Positions 6,978-8,763 of a DNA stretch of 8,763 bases are shown here, in pieces (within the stretch, counting starts at the first letter, position 1; every line of letters begins with the position of its first letter). Under the pieces are notes generated by a model. That model was not told where the DNA came from. It worked only from the letters and a program-made list of their open reading frames with translations, and ran no database searches. Source of the stretch: CAZIKB01 sp964539665 (lineage in GTDB: Bacteria > Zhuqueibacterota > Zhuqueibacteria > Oceanimicrobiales > Oceanimicrobiaceae); assembly GCA_964539665.1 (NCBI GenBank), contig CAZIKB010000193.1, positions 1 to 8,763 on the forward strand. The letters run 5' to 3'. Made by a program: the position numbers and the translations under genes.

Positions 6978-8084
6978 TTATTTTTCTCCGGAGTTACTGG
7001 CCTGGGATATCATGAGCATTTTTGTCTGGTCATTTATTTTGTGAAGTTCATTTATTATGTCAGAATATTTATCCAGGGGGCCGTTCAATTCCTTTGAGAA
7101 GTCACATTGTTTTTCAAGTATGATTGCATCCTGACAGAGTCTCTGAGTTTCCGGGTAATTTTCTTTTTGGTACTGACATTTTGCAATTTGATAAAGACAT
7201 TCTATTTGATAGCTCAGGCTTTGAAGTGTGGTTGTTTTCAAAATGTTTTGAAGTTTCTCGAAAGTCTTTATAGCCTCATTCCATTTTTCCAGGTCCTGGA
7301 AAATTCGTCCTCGTCGGTATAAGAGTGATGGATTATTTGGAAACATAGTATAAAGTTGATCCGATAATTCAAGCGCCTTTTCAAACTCCCCTTCGTTGTA
7401 ATACGCTGCGTAAAGACCGTACATGGCATCTATTTTCATGAAACGGCCTTTTTCTAAGGCTATTTTCATTTGTTCAAGTCCTTCCAGCCTGTTATCTTTG
7501 GCAAACGGTAAAAAGCGTAAAAAATTGGACTTGGCGCCAAGCCAGTATTTGTAAAGACCTAAACCGTAATAGGCATCATAGAAATCCGGGCTATATGCCA
7601 CGGCTCTATTGAAATTTTGTAAAACCTTTGAACCGTATTTGAAGGCGTTTAGCCATTCTCCCTGTTGGGCGTAAAACATGCTGCGAGAACCATACGCACA
7701 TCCCAGGTAAAAATAATTCCGTCCGTCTTTTTTATTTCGTTTCTTAGCGTTTTGTGATAGTTTTATAGCAAGATTTAGCAGGCTGTCAAATTTAGCTTCA
7801 TATAATTTCACACGATAATTTCGCATAATTATCTGATAAGTAAATAACAAACCGAAAGCCCCTGCAGGCTCATCAGGATACTCCTGGCGAATTCTTGTAG
7901 CAATTTCAATGGCTTCATCAAATTCTTCGTTATGATACTTATCTATGGTTTGCTGATACATTTGATAGAAAGATGTATCTTTCTTGACTTCCTGTGCCGT
8001 GGTTATTGCCGGCTGTAAAAAAAATCCATTTCCGATATTGGCGACTAATACGGCTATGGCAACATATAAGCTATTACGCTCCAT
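6978..8084 (-). CDS. secreted TPR protein, unknown function
   Basis: A 368-residue protein taken from the Met codon at 8084. The in-frame ATG at 8096 has no ribosome-binding site, whereas GGAG (8094-8091) lies 6 bases before 8084 and the resulting N-terminus is a tidy signal peptide: MERN, hydrophobic 5-23, possible cleavage after TTA at residue 30. The mature part is helical with TPR-like units: about 39-72, 125-170 (YFYLGCAYGSRS...NRAVAYSPDFYDAYYGLGLY), 217-250, 253-286 and 293-326. The YFYLGxAYG...YYGLGLYxYW signature followed by FLPF and a GLEQMKIALEKG helix resembles a group of TPR proteins distantly like the Iml2/TTC39 family; that kinship is from memory and uncertain. It is probably periplasmic or on the inner face of the outer membrane, as a scaffold. 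A promoter at 8172-8200 serves it. No terminator is visible downstream. Confidence 0.85.
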   Translation of the reverse strand: MERNSLYVAIAVLVANIGNGFFLQPAITTAQEVKKDTSFYQMYQQTIDKYHNEEFDEAIEIATRIRQEYPDEPAGAFGLLFTYQIIMRNYRVKLYEAKFDSLLNLAIKLSQNAKKRNKKDGRNYFYLGCAYGSRSMFYAQQGEWLNAFKYGSKVLQNFNRAVAYSPDFYDAYYGLGLYKYWLGAKSNFLRFLPFAKDNRLEGLEQMKIALEKGRFMKIDAMYGLYAAYYNEGEFEKALELSDQLYTMFPNNPSLLYRRGRIFQDLEKWNEAIKTFEKLQNILKTTTLQSLSYQIECLYQIAKCQYQKENYPETQRLCQDAIILEKQCDFSKELNGPLDKYSDIINELHKINDQTKMLMISQASNSGEK

Positions 8085-8090
8085 CTTTTT

Positions 8091-8094
8091 CTCC
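8091..8094 (-). promoter_or_regulatory. ribosome-binding site that decides the TPR gene start
   Basis: GGAG on the minus strand, 6 bases upstream of the ATG at 8084. It overlaps the upstream in-frame ATG at 8096, which itself has only AT-rich sequence and no purine-rich site before it. This favours the shorter protein by four residues. Confidence 0.65.
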
Positions 8095-8171
8095 ATTTGG
8101 AAATAGATGAATATTTGGGTAGTTTTTACTAAACAAAAAGTATCGGGGGATTCGGGTATAGAACTATTTGT

Positions 8172-8200
8172 ATAATAATAACTAAAGAGTTAATTTGCAA
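8172..8200 (-). promoter_or_regulatory. sigma70-type promoter of the secreted TPR gene
   Basis: On the minus strand TTGCAA (8200-8195; four of six to consensus) and TATTAT (8177-8172; five of six) are exactly 17 bases apart. Transcription would start near 8165, giving a leader of about 80 bases before the ATG at 8084. Confidence 0.55.
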
Positions 8201-8290
8201 GCTATTTTTTCAATCTGGCAATATTAGTATGAAACACTTAGATTCAGCTGGATTGCGTATATACAATTATCGGTTTGTGTGTACTAAAGA

Positions 8291-8309
8291 CTTTAATCGG
8301 GATTGTAAT
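8291..8309 (+). repeat. inverted, internally deleted copy of the CRISPR repeat (possible anti-repeat or relic)
   Basis: CTTTAATCGGGATTGTAAT matches the minus-strand CRISPR repeat (starting GTTTTAATCG, ending GGATTGAAAT) at 17 of 19 positions if the ten central bases are removed. Its orientation is opposite to the six array repeats, and it lies 39 bases left of the degenerate terminal repeat. The repeat ends are partly self-complementary (AATC/GATT), so direct orientation also aligns, but less well. Confidence 0.35.
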
Positions 8310-8347
8310 GTTCTTGAGAAGTTAAGTTTTTTTCATAAAATTGGCTG

Positions 8348-8709
8348 TATTCATTGCTACCTTGGTTCGATCTAAACTAGAAGCCGAGCTTTTCAAAAAA
8401 GTTCGGATTCTAATATTTCAATCCTACCTTAGTTCGATTAAAACTCTATATCAAAATTTTCATTTTCGTCTTTTGCACGTATTTCAATCTTACCTTAGTT
8501 CGATTAAAACTTATGTTTTAATTGATTGGGATGAGTCTATAACCTTATTTCAATCCTACCTTAGTTCGATTAAAACTTCTTTATGCTGCTTTTCTTTAGT
8601 ATCCAGTAGGTCCATTTCAATCCTACCTTAGTTCGATTAAAACGACCGTCGGAACGCGCATTCATAATCTTAAAGCTGGATTTCAATCCTACCTTATTTC
8701 GATTAAAAC
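8348..8709 (-). CRISPR. CRISPR array, six 30-bp repeats and five spacers
   Basis: Repeats lie at 8348-8377 (degenerate, about 23/30), 8415-8444, 8481-8510, 8547-8576, 8614-8643 and 8680-8709. Three are identical; 8481-8510 has one change at position 10 and 8680-8709 one at position 18. Spacers are 37, 36, 36, 37 and 36 bases, all different. On the minus strand the repeat starts GTTTTAATCG and ends GGATTGAAAT. An ATTGAAA(N) end is the usual 5' handle of class 1 (type I-B or III-like) crRNAs, so transcription is probably right to left. The repeat can form a weak hairpin (AATC/GATT with inner CTA/TAG). The degenerate repeat at the left then marks the leader-distal, oldest end, as commonly seen. 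No cas gene is in the window, so the type cannot be fixed. The array's right boundary is unclear because only 54 bases remain. Confidence 0.95.
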
Positions 8710-8763
8710 TGGAATTGCAACAAAAAAATGGACACCGAGTTAAGTTCATGCAGCCATTTTCAT
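8710..8763. other. array flank at window edge: leader or possible IS end
   Basis: No repeat appears where one would be due (about 8746), so the array stops or is interrupted at 8709. If the array is read leftward this is the leader-proximal side. However, ATGGACACCGAGTTAAG at 8728-8744 resembles the terminal region of IS3-family elements, in which TGGACAC followed by a TAAG lies about 19 bases inside the TG tip. Here TG at 8710 is exactly 19 bases before TGGACAC at 8729. A plus-strand reading frame opens at ATG 8728 (MDTELSS...) and runs off the edge, but has no ribosome-binding site. Confidence 0.3.

Noticed and set aside
8085..8096. Upstream ATG as start of the secreted TPR protein
   Set aside because: No Shine-Dalgarno sequence before it, while the GGAG inside it is ideally placed for the ATG at 8084.
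8229..8375. 48-codon plus-strand frame left of the array
   Set aside because: No ribosome-binding site, ends inside the degenerate CRISPR repeat, and contains the inverted mini-repeat; no protein-like features.
8341..8631. Open plus-strand frame of 96 codons across the CRISPR array
   Set aside because: Its translation repeats FQSYLSSIKT because it reads through the CRISPR repeats; it has no ribosome-binding site and is an artefact.

Overview
The window is AT-rich DNA, roughly 36-38% G+C by eye, from a Gram-negative (diderm) bacterium. The evidence for this is a lipoprotein with a lipobox, two proteins with Sec signal peptides, and a beta-barrel-type protein ending in an aromatic residue. The mix of TPR envelope proteins, a TonB-like anchored protein, and an endonuclease Q-type PHP domain fused to a UvrD helicase would suit a member of the FCB superphylum or a neighbouring candidate phylum. 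That placement is an inference; no marker gene is present to test it.

Layout: a TPR lipoprotein gene (43-1263, +) runs toward a leftward block and meets it at a strong bidirectional terminator (1296-1337). The leftward block holds, in transcription order from right to left, a secreted TPR protein (8084-6978), a putative outer-membrane beta-barrel protein (6569-5754), a 1159-residue EndoQ-UvrD fusion (5602-2123), and a small TonB-like membrane-anchored protein (1916-1347). Gene-to-gene gaps of 151-408 bp, a good promoter before the fusion gene and another before the secreted TPR gene suggest separate transcription units rather than one operon.

The right end (8348-8709) is a CRISPR array of six 30-bp repeats, the leftmost one degenerate, with five spacers of 36-37 bp. 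The repeat ends in ATTGAAAT when read on the minus strand, so the array is probably transcribed right to left and the degenerate repeat is its old, leader-distal end. No cas gene lies in the window. The last 54 bases hold no further repeat. They are either leader or the start of an insertion sequence; the motif at 8729 resembles IS3-family ends.

The most interesting item is the fusion protein. A complete EndoQ-like nuclease (PHP metal ligands plus zinc finger) precedes a complete SF1A helicase with all motifs, and two sliding-clamp-binding-like pentapeptides sit at the end of the nuclease module (QLAMF) and at the extreme C-terminus (QTNLF). This suggests a single-chain repair machine for deaminated bases: nick, unwind and hand over to the replication clamp. 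The remaining genes are envelope proteins of unknown specific role.
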